A stretch of 64,000 nucleotides of DNA, taken from positions 186,001-250,000 of the forward strand of contig JADJDV010000003.1 in NCBI GenBank assembly GCA_016702555.1. The letters run 5' to 3'. The DNA is from Burkholderiales bacterium. GTDB lineage: Bacteria; Pseudomonadota; Gammaproteobacteria; Burkholderiales; Burkholderiaceae_C. Shown piece after piece: positions 19,742-27,393 of this stretch. The notes below the pieces were generated by a model that saw only the letters and a program-made list of their open reading frames with translations, ran no database searches and was not told the origin of the DNA. The position numbers and the translations under genes are program-made. How positions within the stretch are numbered: the stretch's first letter is position 1; each line of letters opens with the position of its first letter.

Positions 19742-21218
19742 ACAAGCCCTGGAGAAACCAGCGCTCGGGCGCAGGCTTCTTATGAACGAGGCGGCCACCG
19801 CCGGGCGAAGGCACGCGCGGCGATGGCGATGAAGATGTCGTGGGCCGCTCGCGGTACACCCACAGCAGTTCAGCGGCCGGGTTTTGGGCGATGAAGTAGT
19901 CGCGCGCGGCGGCGGCGCCATCGGCCACATCGGGCAGCGCAGCGCTCCACCAACCGGTTTCCAGCCGGTGCGGTCCGGCGATGAGACGCAGGCGCTGGCC
20001 TTGGTGACAGGGTTGACCGGCATCGACCGTCAGCGGCTGCGGTTCGCGCAGCAGCCAGGTGGGGCTGAGGGCGTCGGGCAGGCCGGTGGTCGGCACTGTC
20101 CTGGTGACAGGCGTGACGGATGCGTCACGCGCACCCTGCCCTTTTGACAGCCCCTGCTCCGCGCTTTGCCAACGCTGGCGACATTCGGGCCGGTGGTCGG
20201 CGTGCGGCACCAGCACGCGCACGCGGTCGCTGCCCAGCCGGGCACTGGCGCGCTCGACAAACACGTGCAGCGGATCGCCACGCGGCTGGTCTTCGGGCAG
20301 AAAGCTGGCGGTGATCGGGTTCCAGGATGCGGTTTCCAGCACGCGCAGGCGGATGGCGCGCGCGGGCGCCAGCAGCGTCGTGCGCGCCAGGCGCTCGGCC
20401 AGCAGGCGCTGGATATGCGCCATGCCCTGCACGCCTTCGGCGGTGCGCAGGACGATGGCATCCTTGGGCGGCAAGGCCTTGCCATCGAGGCGGCGCTGGT
20501 CGAACGTCCACGCCAGTTCCAGCGCCAGCACGCCCCGCTGGCGCGCGGCCAGCCAATGCTGCAAGGCGGTCAGCAGCCGGCGCGCCGACCACAGCAACGC
20601 CGGGGCCGAGTCGGCGCGCTCAGGCAACTCCAGCGATTGCTCGAAGCGATCGGGCGGCGTGATCCAGGCATGCACATCGGGCGCGTGGCCAAAGGCGATG
20701 TCGAGCGCGCGCCCCAGTTCAGGCCCGAAGCGGCGCGCCAGGCCCGCGCGCGGCAGCGCGACCACATCGCCCCAGCTGCGGCAGCCCAGGCGCGCCAGCA
20801 CGGGAAGATGCGGGCGCGCGGCCGTGAGCGTGTGCAAAGGCAGGTCGGCCGGGCGCGTCGGGCGCGCGGGTTGCTGCGCCTTTTCTGCCATCGCAGCGAG
20901 CGCCCAGGCGCCGCGCATCGGCTGGCAGCGCAGCCGCGCCAGCGCGACCAGACTTGTCGCCGCGCGCGCGCACTCCACGCCGACCTGGGCCGGATTAGAT
21001 TGCAAAACGCGCTGGATCAGCGCGCGCCGACCACCCCACAAGCGCTCGCAGGCAGACACTTCCAGCAGCAGTGCTTCGTCCAGCCACACCACGTGCGGCG
21101 TGAAGCCGAGCGCCCACCAGGCCAGCGCGTCGTGCGGCGGGACGCCATCGGTGGCGGGCGCCCGAGCCGACGCGACATCGCCCGCTTCAGGCGGCCACTG
21201 CAATGCCAGCCAGTGCAT
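19734..21218 (-). CDS. imuB: ImuB, Y-family polymerase-like mutasome adaptor
   Basis: A 494-residue Y-family-like protein starting MHWLALQWPP. The polymerase-like fold is recognisable (VVWLDEALLLEVSACERLWGG; LPVLARLGCRSWGDVVALPRAGLARRFG), but the catalytic acidic pairs of real Y-family polymerases are not evident, as in other ImuB proteins. ImuB links DnaE2, ImuA/RecA and the beta clamp. The start at 21218 lies inside the end of imuA (32-bp overlap), and the stop overlaps the dnaE2 start, so the three genes form one operon. Confidence 0.92.
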   Translation of the reverse strand: MHWLALQWPPEAGDVASARAPATDGVPPHDALAWWALGFTPHVVWLDEALLLEVSACERLWGGRRALIQRVLQSNPAQVGVECARAATSLVALARLRCQPMRGAWALAAMAEKAQQPARPTRPADLPLHTLTAARPHLPVLARLGCRSWGDVVALPRAGLARRFGPELGRALDIAFGHAPDVHAWITPPDRFEQSLELPERADSAPALLWSARRLLTALQHWLAARQRGVLALELAWTFDQRRLDGKALPPKDAIVLRTAEGVQGMAHIQRLLAERLARTTLLAPARAIRLRVLETASWNPITASFLPEDQPRGDPLHVFVERASARLGSDRVRVLVPHADHRPECRQRWQSAEQGLSKGQGARDASVTPVTRTVPTTGLPDALSPTWLLREPQPLTVDAGQPCHQGQRLRLIAGPHRLETGWWSAALPDVADGAAAARDYFIAQNPAAELLWVYRERPTTSSSPSPRVPSPGGGRLVHKKPAPERWFLQGLYA

Positions 21219-22029
21219 GGCGAACCTCCGGTGTGGGCGCTTTCGATGCGCGCGCAGACGCCAGCGCCGCCTGCGCCACCGCCCAAACGGCTGTTGAACA
21301 CACCGGCAGCCACAGCGGTCGCTGCAAAGGCGGCCCGCGGCGCTTGAGCATATCGACGCGCAGCGCCGGCAAGCCGTGAGCAGCCTCGGGCGGCGTTTGC
21401 GGCCCATCCTCACCCACCAATTGCAGCCGCGGCCGGCGCGTCGTGGGCACCTCGGCCGTCACGCGCAGCCGCACCCGCGCGGGCGAGGCGGACTGTGCGG
21501 TGCGTTCAGGCCGCAGCACGAAAAACAGCGCGCCAGTTTGCGCGGCGGCCTGCTGCAGGCGGCGCAATTCGCCCATCTGCACGCGCGGCAGCCAGGCGAC
21601 GACGGCCGTCACGTCCTGGCAGCGCAGCGCCTGCTCGGTGGCCCACAACTGCGCGGCGGGCGCATCGGCGGCCAGCCACAACAGGCGCGCTGCCGGCACG
21701 CCTGCGGCCGTCAGCGCGGGCAGATAAGGCTCGTGCGGCGGATTGACCACCACCACGCAGGCCGACCTGGCAGCAGAGCGTTGCGCTGCACCAGACATCG
21801 GCTCGCGCACCCGCTCGGCCAGCGCCGGCAGCAGCAACGGCCACACGGCAGTCATCGACGCCGGCTGCAGCAGCTCCACCAGCGCGCCCAGCGGCCAGCC
21901 GCCGCCGGGCAGCTCGGCATCCAGCGCGGCGTGGCCGGTGGCCGCCACCCGATCAGCCACACACGCCAGCTCGTCAGCCGCCCAGACACTGGCGCCGATC
22001 GACGATGGCAAGGAAGACAAGAAACGCAT
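21187..22029 (-). CDS. imuA: ImuA, RecA-like translesion synthesis protein
   Basis: A 280-residue RecA-fold-like protein (LDAELPGGGWPLGALVELLQP near residue 36 corresponds to the RecA/SulA-type N terminus). The nucleotide-binding loop is degenerate. ImuA (SulA-like) is the first subunit of the ImuA-ImuB-DnaE2 mutasome, which performs damage-induced mutagenesis. A perfect LexA box lies 18-33 bp upstream of its ATG, so the whole operon should be SOS-controlled. Confidence 0.9.
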   Translation of the reverse strand: MRFLSSLPSSIGASVWAADELACVADRVAATGHAALDAELPGGGWPLGALVELLQPASMTAVWPLLLPALAERVREPMSGAAQRSAARSACVVVVNPPHEPYLPALTAAGVPAARLLWLAADAPAAQLWATEQALRCQDVTAVVAWLPRVQMGELRRLQQAAAQTGALFFVLRPERTAQSASPARVRLRVTAEVPTTRRPRLQLVGEDGPQTPPEAAHGLPALRVDMLKRRGPPLQRPLWLPVCSTAVWAVAQAALASARASKAPTPEVRHALAGIAVAA

Positions 22030-22046
22030 TCACAACCTCAAAAAGA

Positions 22047-22062
22047 CTGTTGTTTTATACAG
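22047..22062. promoter_or_regulatory. LexA (SOS) box upstream of imuA
   Basis: The sequence CTGTTGTTTTATACAG is an exact CTGT-N8-ACAG LexA operator, 18 bp upstream of the imuA start codon. It is the expected control site for imuA-imuB-dnaE2: LexA represses the operon and RecA-driven LexA cleavage would release it. Confidence 0.92.
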
Positions 22063-22131
22063 TTTTTTGAGGGGCGTGTCATCTTTTTCGGCACTCGCCC
22101 CGCGCCGAAAAAAATCAGGAGCAGCCGACGC

Positions 22132-22821
22132 TTAGCCGTCGCGGGCGCGGCGGCGGTTGATCGTCAAGCCGATCAGCCGAGAAACCACACCGGCGATGTA
22201 CATCACGCCGGCCAGCTCTTCCAGCATGACCAGCGCGCGGCCCATCGGCTTGACGGGCGCGATGTCGCTCAGGCCCACACCGGCGAGCGAGGTGAAGCTC
22301 AAGAACAGCAGCTCGAACCAGGTGCGCGGCTCATCGGGCCGCACCGCAGCGGGAAAGGTGCCGGGTGCCAGCAACTGGCACGCCATGTACAGGTGCGCGA
22401 AGGCCCAGGCCAGCACGGTGAAGGTGGCGCCCGCGGCCATCAGCTCGTCTATGGTGGCCACGTCGTCTTGCAGCATGTAGGCGATCAGCGCGCCGGTGGC
22501 GTAGAGGTAGAACGCCGCCTCCAGCACCGAGATGGCCAACAGCAGATGCGTGCCCGGTGCCACACGCTGCCACACCCACAGCATCAGCAGACTGGCGGCC
22601 AAGCCCATGGCCCAGCTGTTGGCGGCCGGGCTGCGGCGCACCACGCGCAGCGCCATGCCCAGCACCAGCAGGCCGAACAGGCTCAGCACCACCTGCCCCG
22701 CGCGCCCAGTGCGGCCATCGTCCAGCGCGGCATAGATCACTACGCCCACCAACTGCACGGCCAGCAAGGCGGCCGAGGGGTAGCGGCGCAGCAGCGTCAG
22801 GAGGCGAAACGGCAGGTTCAT
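22132..22821 (-). CDS. Ion-channel-like membrane protein (Ion_trans_2 type)
   Basis: A 229-residue protein with about six hydrophobic segments. Near the C terminus ELLFLSFTSLAGVGLSDIAP is followed by a last helix, a layout like a K+ channel pore helix and filter (normally T-x-G-Y-G-D). The filter is altered (GVGLSD), so potassium selectivity is uncertain. The start is chosen at MNLPFRLLTLLRRYP (22821), just before hydrophobic segment 1. It is divergent from thyA, with about 65 bp between the starts. It could equally be called a potassium-channel-family protein of unknown function. Confidence 0.7.
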   Translation of the reverse strand: MNLPFRLLTLLRRYPSAALLAVQLVGVVIYAALDDGRTGRAGQVVLSLFGLLVLGMALRVVRRSPAANSWAMGLAASLLMLWVWQRVAPGTHLLLAISVLEAAFYLYATGALIAYMLQDDVATIDELMAAGATFTVLAWAFAHLYMACQLLAPGTFPAAVRPDEPRTWFELLFLSFTSLAGVGLSDIAPVKPMGRALVMLEELAGVMYIAGVVSRLIGLTINRRRARDG

Positions 22822-22885
22822 GGCGTCATTGTCGCCATGGCACCCGCACGCGTCGCATACGCCGCTTGCGCCACAATCGGTGCCC

Positions 22886-23703
22886 ATGAGCCGCCCGATC
22901 CGCCACCAGTACGAAGATTTCATGCGCCACGTGGACACGCACGGCGTGTTCAAGGCCGACCGCACCGGCACCGGCACCAAGAGCGTGTTCGGCCACCAGA
23001 TGCGGTTTGACCTGAACGAGGGCTTTCCGCTGGTCACCACCAAGAAGGTGCACCTGAAAAGCATCATCTACGAGCTGCTGTGGTTCCTGCGCGGCGACGG
23101 CAACGCGCGCTGGCTGCAAGAGCGCGGCGTGACCATCTGGGACGAATGGGCCAAGCCCGATGGCGACCTGGGGCCGGTGTACGGCGTGCAGTGGCGCAAC
23201 TGGCCCAAGCCCGATGGCGGACACATCGACCAGATCGCGCAGGTGGTCGAGCAGCTCAAGAAAAACCCCAACTCGCGCCGCATCATCGTGAGCGCGTGGA
23301 ACGTGGCCGACCTGGACCAGATGGCGCTGATGCCCTGCCACGCCTTCTTTCAGTTCTATGTGGCCCCTTGCCGACGGCCAAGCTGAGCTGCCAGCTGTAC
23401 CAGCGCAGCGCCGACATTTTTTTGGGCGTGCCCTTCAACATCGCCAGCTACGCCCTGCTGACGCACATGCTGGCGCAGCAATGCGATCTGCAGCTGGGTG
23501 ATTTCATCTGGACGGGCGGCGATTGCCACATCTACAGCAACCACCAGGCGCAGGTGAAGGAGCAGCTGGCACGCCAGCCCTTCGCCTACCCCACCCTGCA
23601 CATCAAGCGCCGACCGCCGTCGATCTTCGACTACGAATTCGACGATTTCGAGGTGCAGGGCTACCAGCACCACGCGGCCATCAAGGCGCCGGTGGCGGTT
23701 TGA
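22886..23703 (+). pseudogene. thyA: Thymidylate synthase ThyA, interrupted by a one-base frameshift
   Basis: The N-terminal part (22886-23386) reads MSRPIRHQYEDFMRHV through LMPCHAFFQFYVAP, including the catalytic Cys in MPCHAFF. At about 23360 the frame breaks. The next frame (-1) continues KLSCQLYQRSADIFLGVPFN to GYQHHAAIKAPVAV, the normal ThyA end. Adding one base in the C-run of GTGGCCCCTTG restores a 272-residue protein of normal length. ThyA makes dTMP from dUMP with methylene-THF; folA, which recycles its product, lies 2.1 kb downstream. The lesion is either real (the cell would then need ThyX or exogenous thymidine) or a homopolymer reading error. I suspect the latter. Confidence 0.9.
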
Positions 23704-23775
23704 TATTTCAAGTCAAATCAGCCTCTAGCGCTTATGCAGCAAGCGCAACCAGCTATCAATATTGAAGTTTCAGGC

Positions 23776-24777
23776 ATGACAGACCTGCTTTCGCTCTACC
23801 GCACCATGGTGCGCATTCGCGCCTTCGAGGACGCCGCCGAAGTCGCCAGCCAGGGCGGCGTGGCGGCCTGGGGCAAGGAGGCATCGGCCACGCCGGCACT
23901 GGTGCGCGGCCCGCTGCATTTGTCCACCGGGCAAGAGGCCGTGGCGGCCGGCGTGTGCGCGCACCTGACGCCCGCCGACCTGCTCACCAGCACCCACCGC
24001 GGCCACGGCCACACGCTGGCCAAGGGCGCCGATCCGGCCAAGATGATGTGCGAGCTGTTCGGCCGCGCCAGCGGCTACAACGGCGGCAAGGGGGGCTCGA
24101 TGCACATCGCGGATTTCTCGGTCGGCATGCTGGGCGCCAATGGCGTGGTGGCCGCCGGCCTGCCGATTGCTGTGGGCGCGGCGCAGAGCTTGAAGATTCG
24201 CGGCGTGGATGCGATCGCCGTGTGCTTCTTCGGCGACGGCGCCATCAACCGCGGGCCGTTCATGGAGGCGCTGAACTGGGCCGTGGTCTATCACCTGCCG
24301 GTATTGTTCGTCTGCGAGGACAACCGCATCAGCGCCACCACCGAAAGCAGCGGCATGACCGCCGGCCCCGGCGCCAGCGCGCGCGCCGCTGCCATGGGCA
24401 TCCCGGCGGTGCAGGTCGATGGCACCGACGTGCAAGCCGTGTCGAACGCGGCCCAAGAACTGATCCGCGAGATCCGCGCCGGCAGCGGCCCGCGTCTGCT
24501 GCATGCGCTGACGGATCGGCACAAGGGGCATGTCTCGGTCGATCCGGGCCTGTATCGCAACGCCGACGATGTGGCCGCCGCCTTGGCGCGTGACGGCCTC
24601 AGACGCACACGTGCGCAACTGGTGGCGCAAGGCCACGCCGCGCAAGTCGAGCAGATCGAGCGCGACGCGCAGGCCGAGATCGACGCCGCCGTGGCCACCG
24701 CCAGCGCGGCGCCGCTGCCAGCCCAGTCCGCCGCTTACACCGACATTCAGAACGTGGGCGAAGGGGTGTGGGCATGA
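23776..24777 (+). CDS. TPP-dependent 2-oxoacid/acetoin dehydrogenase E1 alpha subunit
   Basis: A 333-residue E1-alpha. The TPP motif begins GDGAINRGPFMEALNWA near residue 153 and ends in the Asn of FVCEDN; upstream are STHRGHGHTLAKGAD and NGGKGGSMHIAD. The sequence is closest in feel to the AcoA/PdhA class, so acetoin:DCPIP oxidoreductase or a pyruvate/branched-chain E1 are the candidates. The beta subunit follows with a 4-bp overlap, but no E2 or E3 gene is nearby, so the partner components must be elsewhere. The start at 23776 is preferred to an ATG at 23734. The pair sits between thyA and folA. Confidence 0.9.
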   Translation: MTDLLSLYRTMVRIRAFEDAAEVASQGGVAAWGKEASATPALVRGPLHLSTGQEAVAAGVCAHLTPADLLTSTHRGHGHTLAKGADPAKMMCELFGRASGYNGGKGGSMHIADFSVGMLGANGVVAAGLPIAVGAAQSLKIRGVDAIAVCFFGDGAINRGPFMEALNWAVVYHLPVLFVCEDNRISATTESSGMTAGPGASARAAAMGIPAVQVDGTDVQAVSNAAQELIREIRAGSGPRLLHALTDRHKGHVSVDPGLYRNADDVAAALARDGLRRTRAQLVAQGHAAQVEQIERDAQAEIDAAVATASAAPLPAQSAAYTDIQNVGEGVWA

Positions 24778-25841
24778 GCGCCGCACGGCCGCCCGAAGGC
24801 GCGAACACCCCCTTAGGGGGCAGCGCACCTCGCGAAGCGGGGGAGCGTGGGGGCGACATTCACGCGTCAATCCACATGACCTACGCGCAGGCCGCGGCGT
24901 TGGCGCTGTCGCAGGCAATGGAGCAGAACCCGCACGTCATCGCCTTAGGAGAAGACCTGGGCCGCGGCGGTGTGTTCGGGCAGTACCGCGATGCCGATGG
25001 GGCGCCGCTGGTGCAGCGCTTCGGGCCGCAACGCATCATCGACACGCCGATCTCCGAGGCCACCATCGTCGGCGCCGCCGTCGGCATGGCGCTGGCGGGC
25101 TGCACGCCGGTGGTCGAGTTGCGCGTGGTCGATTTCGCGCTGTGCGCCATCGACGAGGTGGTCAACCAGGCGGCCAAGAACCGCTACATGTTCGGCGGCC
25201 AGGGCCGCGTGCCCATGGTGATGCGCATGCCCATCGGCATCTGGTCGTCGTCGGCCGCGCAGCACAGCCAGTCGCTGGAGGCGTGGTTTGCGCACATTCC
25301 CGGCCTGGTCGTCGTGGTGCCGTCAACGCCCGCCGACAACCACGGGTTGCTGCTGGCCGCGCTGGCCTCGGGCGACCCCGTGGTCTACATGGAGCACAAG
25401 GAGCTGTGGGCCAGCCCCGGCCCGGTGACGCCGGGCACCGTGGTGCCGCTGGGTCAGGCCCGCGTGGTACGCGAAGGCAGCGACGTGACCCTGGTCAGTT
25501 GGTCGCGCCAGCTGCAGGCCTGCGAGCAAGCCGCCGAGCAACTGGCCGCGCAAGGCGTGCAGGCCGAGCTGATCGATTTGCGCACCCTCTGGCCCTGGGA
25601 CAAGGACACGGTGCTCGCCAGCGTGGCCAAGACCGGTCGTCTGCTGGTGGTGCACGAGGCGGTGCGCGTGGCCGGCTTTGGGGCCGAGATCGCCGCCACC
25701 GTGGCCGAGCAGACCGATGTCCAGGTCGCCCGCCTGGGCGCGCCGCGCATCCCCGTCGGCTACGCGCCCACGCTGGAGGCCGAGGCACGCGTCGGCGCCG
25801 ATCAGATCGTCGCTGCGGCGCTCAAGCTCAGCGGCCGATGA
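24774..25841 (+). CDS. TPP-dependent 2-oxoacid/acetoin dehydrogenase E1 beta subunit
   Basis: A 355-residue E1-beta that dimerises with the alpha subunit. Recognisable blocks are ALGEDLGRGGVFGQY, DTPISEATIVGAAVGMALAG, FGGQGRVPMVMRMPIG and the C-terminal ELIDLRTLWPWDKDTVLASVAKTGR. The native start appears to have been MTYAQAAALALSQAM (24876), but the ATG that overlaps the alpha stop (ATGA, 24774) puts a 34-residue extension in front of it. That extension is encoded largely by an intergenic-type repeat. No ribosome site precedes 24876, so the extended form is plausible. The stop overlaps folA. Confidence 0.9.
   Translation: MSAARPPEGANTPLGGSAPREAGERGGDIHASIHMTYAQAAALALSQAMEQNPHVIALGEDLGRGGVFGQYRDADGAPLVQRFGPQRIIDTPISEATIVGAAVGMALAGCTPVVELRVVDFALCAIDEVVNQAAKNRYMFGGQGRVPMVMRMPIGIWSSSAAQHSQSLEAWFAHIPGLVVVVPSTPADNHGLLLAALASGDPVVYMEHKELWASPGPVTPGTVVPLGQARVVREGSDVTLVSWSRQLQACEQAAEQLAAQGVQAELIDLRTLWPWDKDTVLASVAKTGRLLVVHEAVRVAGFGAEIAATVAEQTDVQVARLGAPRIPVGYAPTLEAEARVGADQIVAAALKLSGR
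24807..24854. repeat. REP-like GC-rich repeat read through in frame
   Basis: The stretch begins ACCCCCTTAGGGGGCAGCG and ends GGGAGCGTGGGGGC. It looks like the palindromic intergenic repeat that is dispersed in Comamonadaceae genomes (from memory). Here it lies between the overlapping alpha stop/beta start and the conserved part of E1 beta, so it is translated as part of that protein. No second copy was noticed in the window. Confidence 0.6.
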
Positions 25842-26344
25842 ACTCGGCCCGCCCGCACGTCGGCCTGATCTGGGCGCAAGCGCGCAATGGCGTCATCGGC
25901 AAGCACGGGGTGATGCCCTGGCATCTGCCGGAAGACCTGGCGCACTTCAAGCGCACCACGCTCAATCACCCGGTCATCATGGGGCGCAAGACTTGGGACT
26001 CGATCCCGCCGCGCTTTCGCCCCCTGCCCGACCGCCGCAACATCGTCGTTTCCCGGCAAGCGGATTGGCACGCGGAAGGCGCGGAGCGCGTACCCGATCT
26101 GCGCGAGGCCCTGCGGCTTTGCGAAGGCGCGGACAAAGTCTGGGTCATTGGCGGCGCGCAGATCTACGCCCAGGCGCTGCCGCTGGCCGACGAGCTGGTG
26201 GTGACCGAGATCGACGCCGACTTCGATGGCGACGCCTTCGCACCGGCACTCGGCCGTGAATGGCGCGAGGTGGCACGCCAGCCGCTGACCGCCGCCAGTG
26301 GTCTGCCACTGGCGTTTGTCACCTACCGGCGCACCACTCCATAA
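25838..26344 (+). CDS. folA: Dihydrofolate reductase
   Basis: A 168-residue DHFR. Key sites are GLIWAQARNGVIGKHGVMPWHLPEDLAHFK (NADPH/Met20-type loop and the catalytic acid in LPED), HPVIMGRKTWDSIP, and VWVIGGAQIYAQALPLADELVVTEID. It reduces dihydrofolate, the product of ThyA. The ATG overlaps the E1-beta stop by 4 bp, so it is the third gene of the E1 transcript rather than directly joined to thyA. Confidence 0.96.
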   Translation: MNSARPHVGLIWAQARNGVIGKHGVMPWHLPEDLAHFKRTTLNHPVIMGRKTWDSIPPRFRPLPDRRNIVVSRQADWHAEGAERVPDLREALRLCEGADKVWVIGGAQIYAQALPLADELVVTEIDADFDGDAFAPALGREWREVARQPLTAASGLPLAFVTYRRTTP

Positions 26345-26431
26345 CCCTGACGGCGATGCGGCCAAGCCGCCGCCGTGTCGCCGCTGACCACAATGGGGCT
26401 TGCGAATCCTTCCGGACAGGAGCCCCACGTC

Positions 26432-26647
26432 ATGCCCAACACTTTCAAGGTCGGCGACCACGTCGGCTGGAACTCCGAGGCCGGCCGCGTCAGCGGCCAC
26501 ATCACCAAGGTGCACAAGAGCGATTTCGACTGGAAAGGCTACACCCACCACGCCAGCGCCGACGACCCGCAATACGAGATCAAGAGCGACAAGACCGACC
26601 ACGTCGCCGTGCACAAGGGCTCGGCGCTGCGGCGTCTGGGCGATTGA
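26432..26647 (+). CDS. DUF2945 (hypervirulence-associated TUDOR-like) small protein
   Basis: A 71-residue protein, MPNTFKVGDHVGWNSEAGRV with the following HITKVHKSDFDWKGYTHHA, typical of DUF2945. A good AGGAG stands about 12 bases before the ATG (ACAGGAGCCCCACGTCATG). The small SH3/TUDOR-like fold is known only by structure, and no enzymatic role is known. It is 5 bp upstream of a DUF488 gene and probably cotranscribed with it. Confidence 0.85.
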   Translation: MPNTFKVGDHVGWNSEAGRVSGHITKVHKSDFDWKGYTHHASADDPQYEIKSDKTDHVAVHKGSALRRLGD

Positions 26648-26652
26648 GCGGC

Positions 26653-27201
26653 ATGGCACGGCGGCTGCCGATCCACACCATCGGCCATTCAACGCTCGGC
26701 ATCGACGAGTTCGTCGCGCTGCTGCAGGGCGGCGAGGTGCGGCGCGTGGTCGACATCCGCACCATCACCCGTTCGCGCACCAATCCGCAGTTCAACCAGG
26801 CCACGCTGCCCGCGTCGCTGACACCGTTCGGCATCGGCTACGAGCACATCGCGGCACTCGGCGGTCGCCGCAATCTGCAGCGCGACGTGCCGCCCGAGGT
26901 GAACGGCTTCTGGGACAACCGCAGCTTTCACAACTACGCCGACTACGCGCTGCACCCGGCCTATCTCGAGGGCCTGGACTACCTGCGCGAGATCGCGCAG
27001 CAAGAGCGCTGCGCCATCATGTGCGCCGAGGCCGTGTGGTGGCGCTGCCACCGCCGCATCGTGTCCGACTGGCTGATCGCCGCCGATGAAGACGTGCGCC
27101 ACATCATGTCCACGCGCATCGAGGCGGCCAAGCTGACGCCCGGCGCCAAGGTGCAGGCGGATGGCAGGATCACCTACCCGGCACCAGCGGACGCACAATA
27201 G
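26653..27201 (+). CDS. DUF488 family protein
   Basis: A 182-residue DUF488 protein. The family opening PIHTIGHSTLGIDEFVALL is clear, with VVDIRTITRSRTNPQFNQ and a Cys motif CAIMCAEAVWWRCHRRIV. DUF488 members are uncharacterised, often found near stress genes. It is the last chromosomal gene before the integrase, so the junction with the conjugative element lies in the 192 bp that follow. Confidence 0.88.
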   Translation: MARRLPIHTIGHSTLGIDEFVALLQGGEVRRVVDIRTITRSRTNPQFNQATLPASLTPFGIGYEHIAALGGRRNLQRDVPPEVNGFWDNRSFHNYADYALHPAYLEGLDYLREIAQQERCAIMCAEAVWWRCHRRIVSDWLIAADEDVRHIMSTRIEAAKLTPGAKVQADGRITYPAPADAQ

Positions 27202-27335
27202 GCCGCATGAAAATCACCACCTGAAGTGTGTATTGCGATTTCAGGGTGTCTCAAGAAATCTCAGATTTCCGAAGAATATCAATCTAATCAATACGTTACG
27301 ATCGCGTGACGTCTCAGAGCGTCAATCGAAATTTC

Positions 27336-27372
27336 TTGACATCCCGATCATTTGGGGGCCTTATTGGGGGCC
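27336..27372 (+). promoter_or_regulatory. Promoter and short direct repeats in front of the integrase
   Basis: A perfect -35 hexamer TTGACA (27336-27341) lies 53 bp before the integrase ATG. The only -10 candidate (around 27360, CTTATT) is weak. Over the same region TTGGGGGCC occurs twice, at 27352-27360 and 27364-27372, exactly 12 bp apart. Similar G-rich direct repeats are often seen before P4-like integrases and may be Int arm-type sites. That role is inferred. Confidence 0.45.
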
Positions 27373-27393
27373 TCGAAAGGCTGAGACCCCCAG

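Noticed and set aside
22084..22112. Hairpin TTTTTCGGC...GCCGAAAAA as a rho-independent terminator
   Set aside because: The T-run precedes the stem and the A-run follows it on both strands, the reverse of a terminator. It is only an inverted repeat.
27202..27393. attL site of the element
   Set aside because: The junction must be here, but no direct repeat to the right side was found in the window, so no att core can be given.
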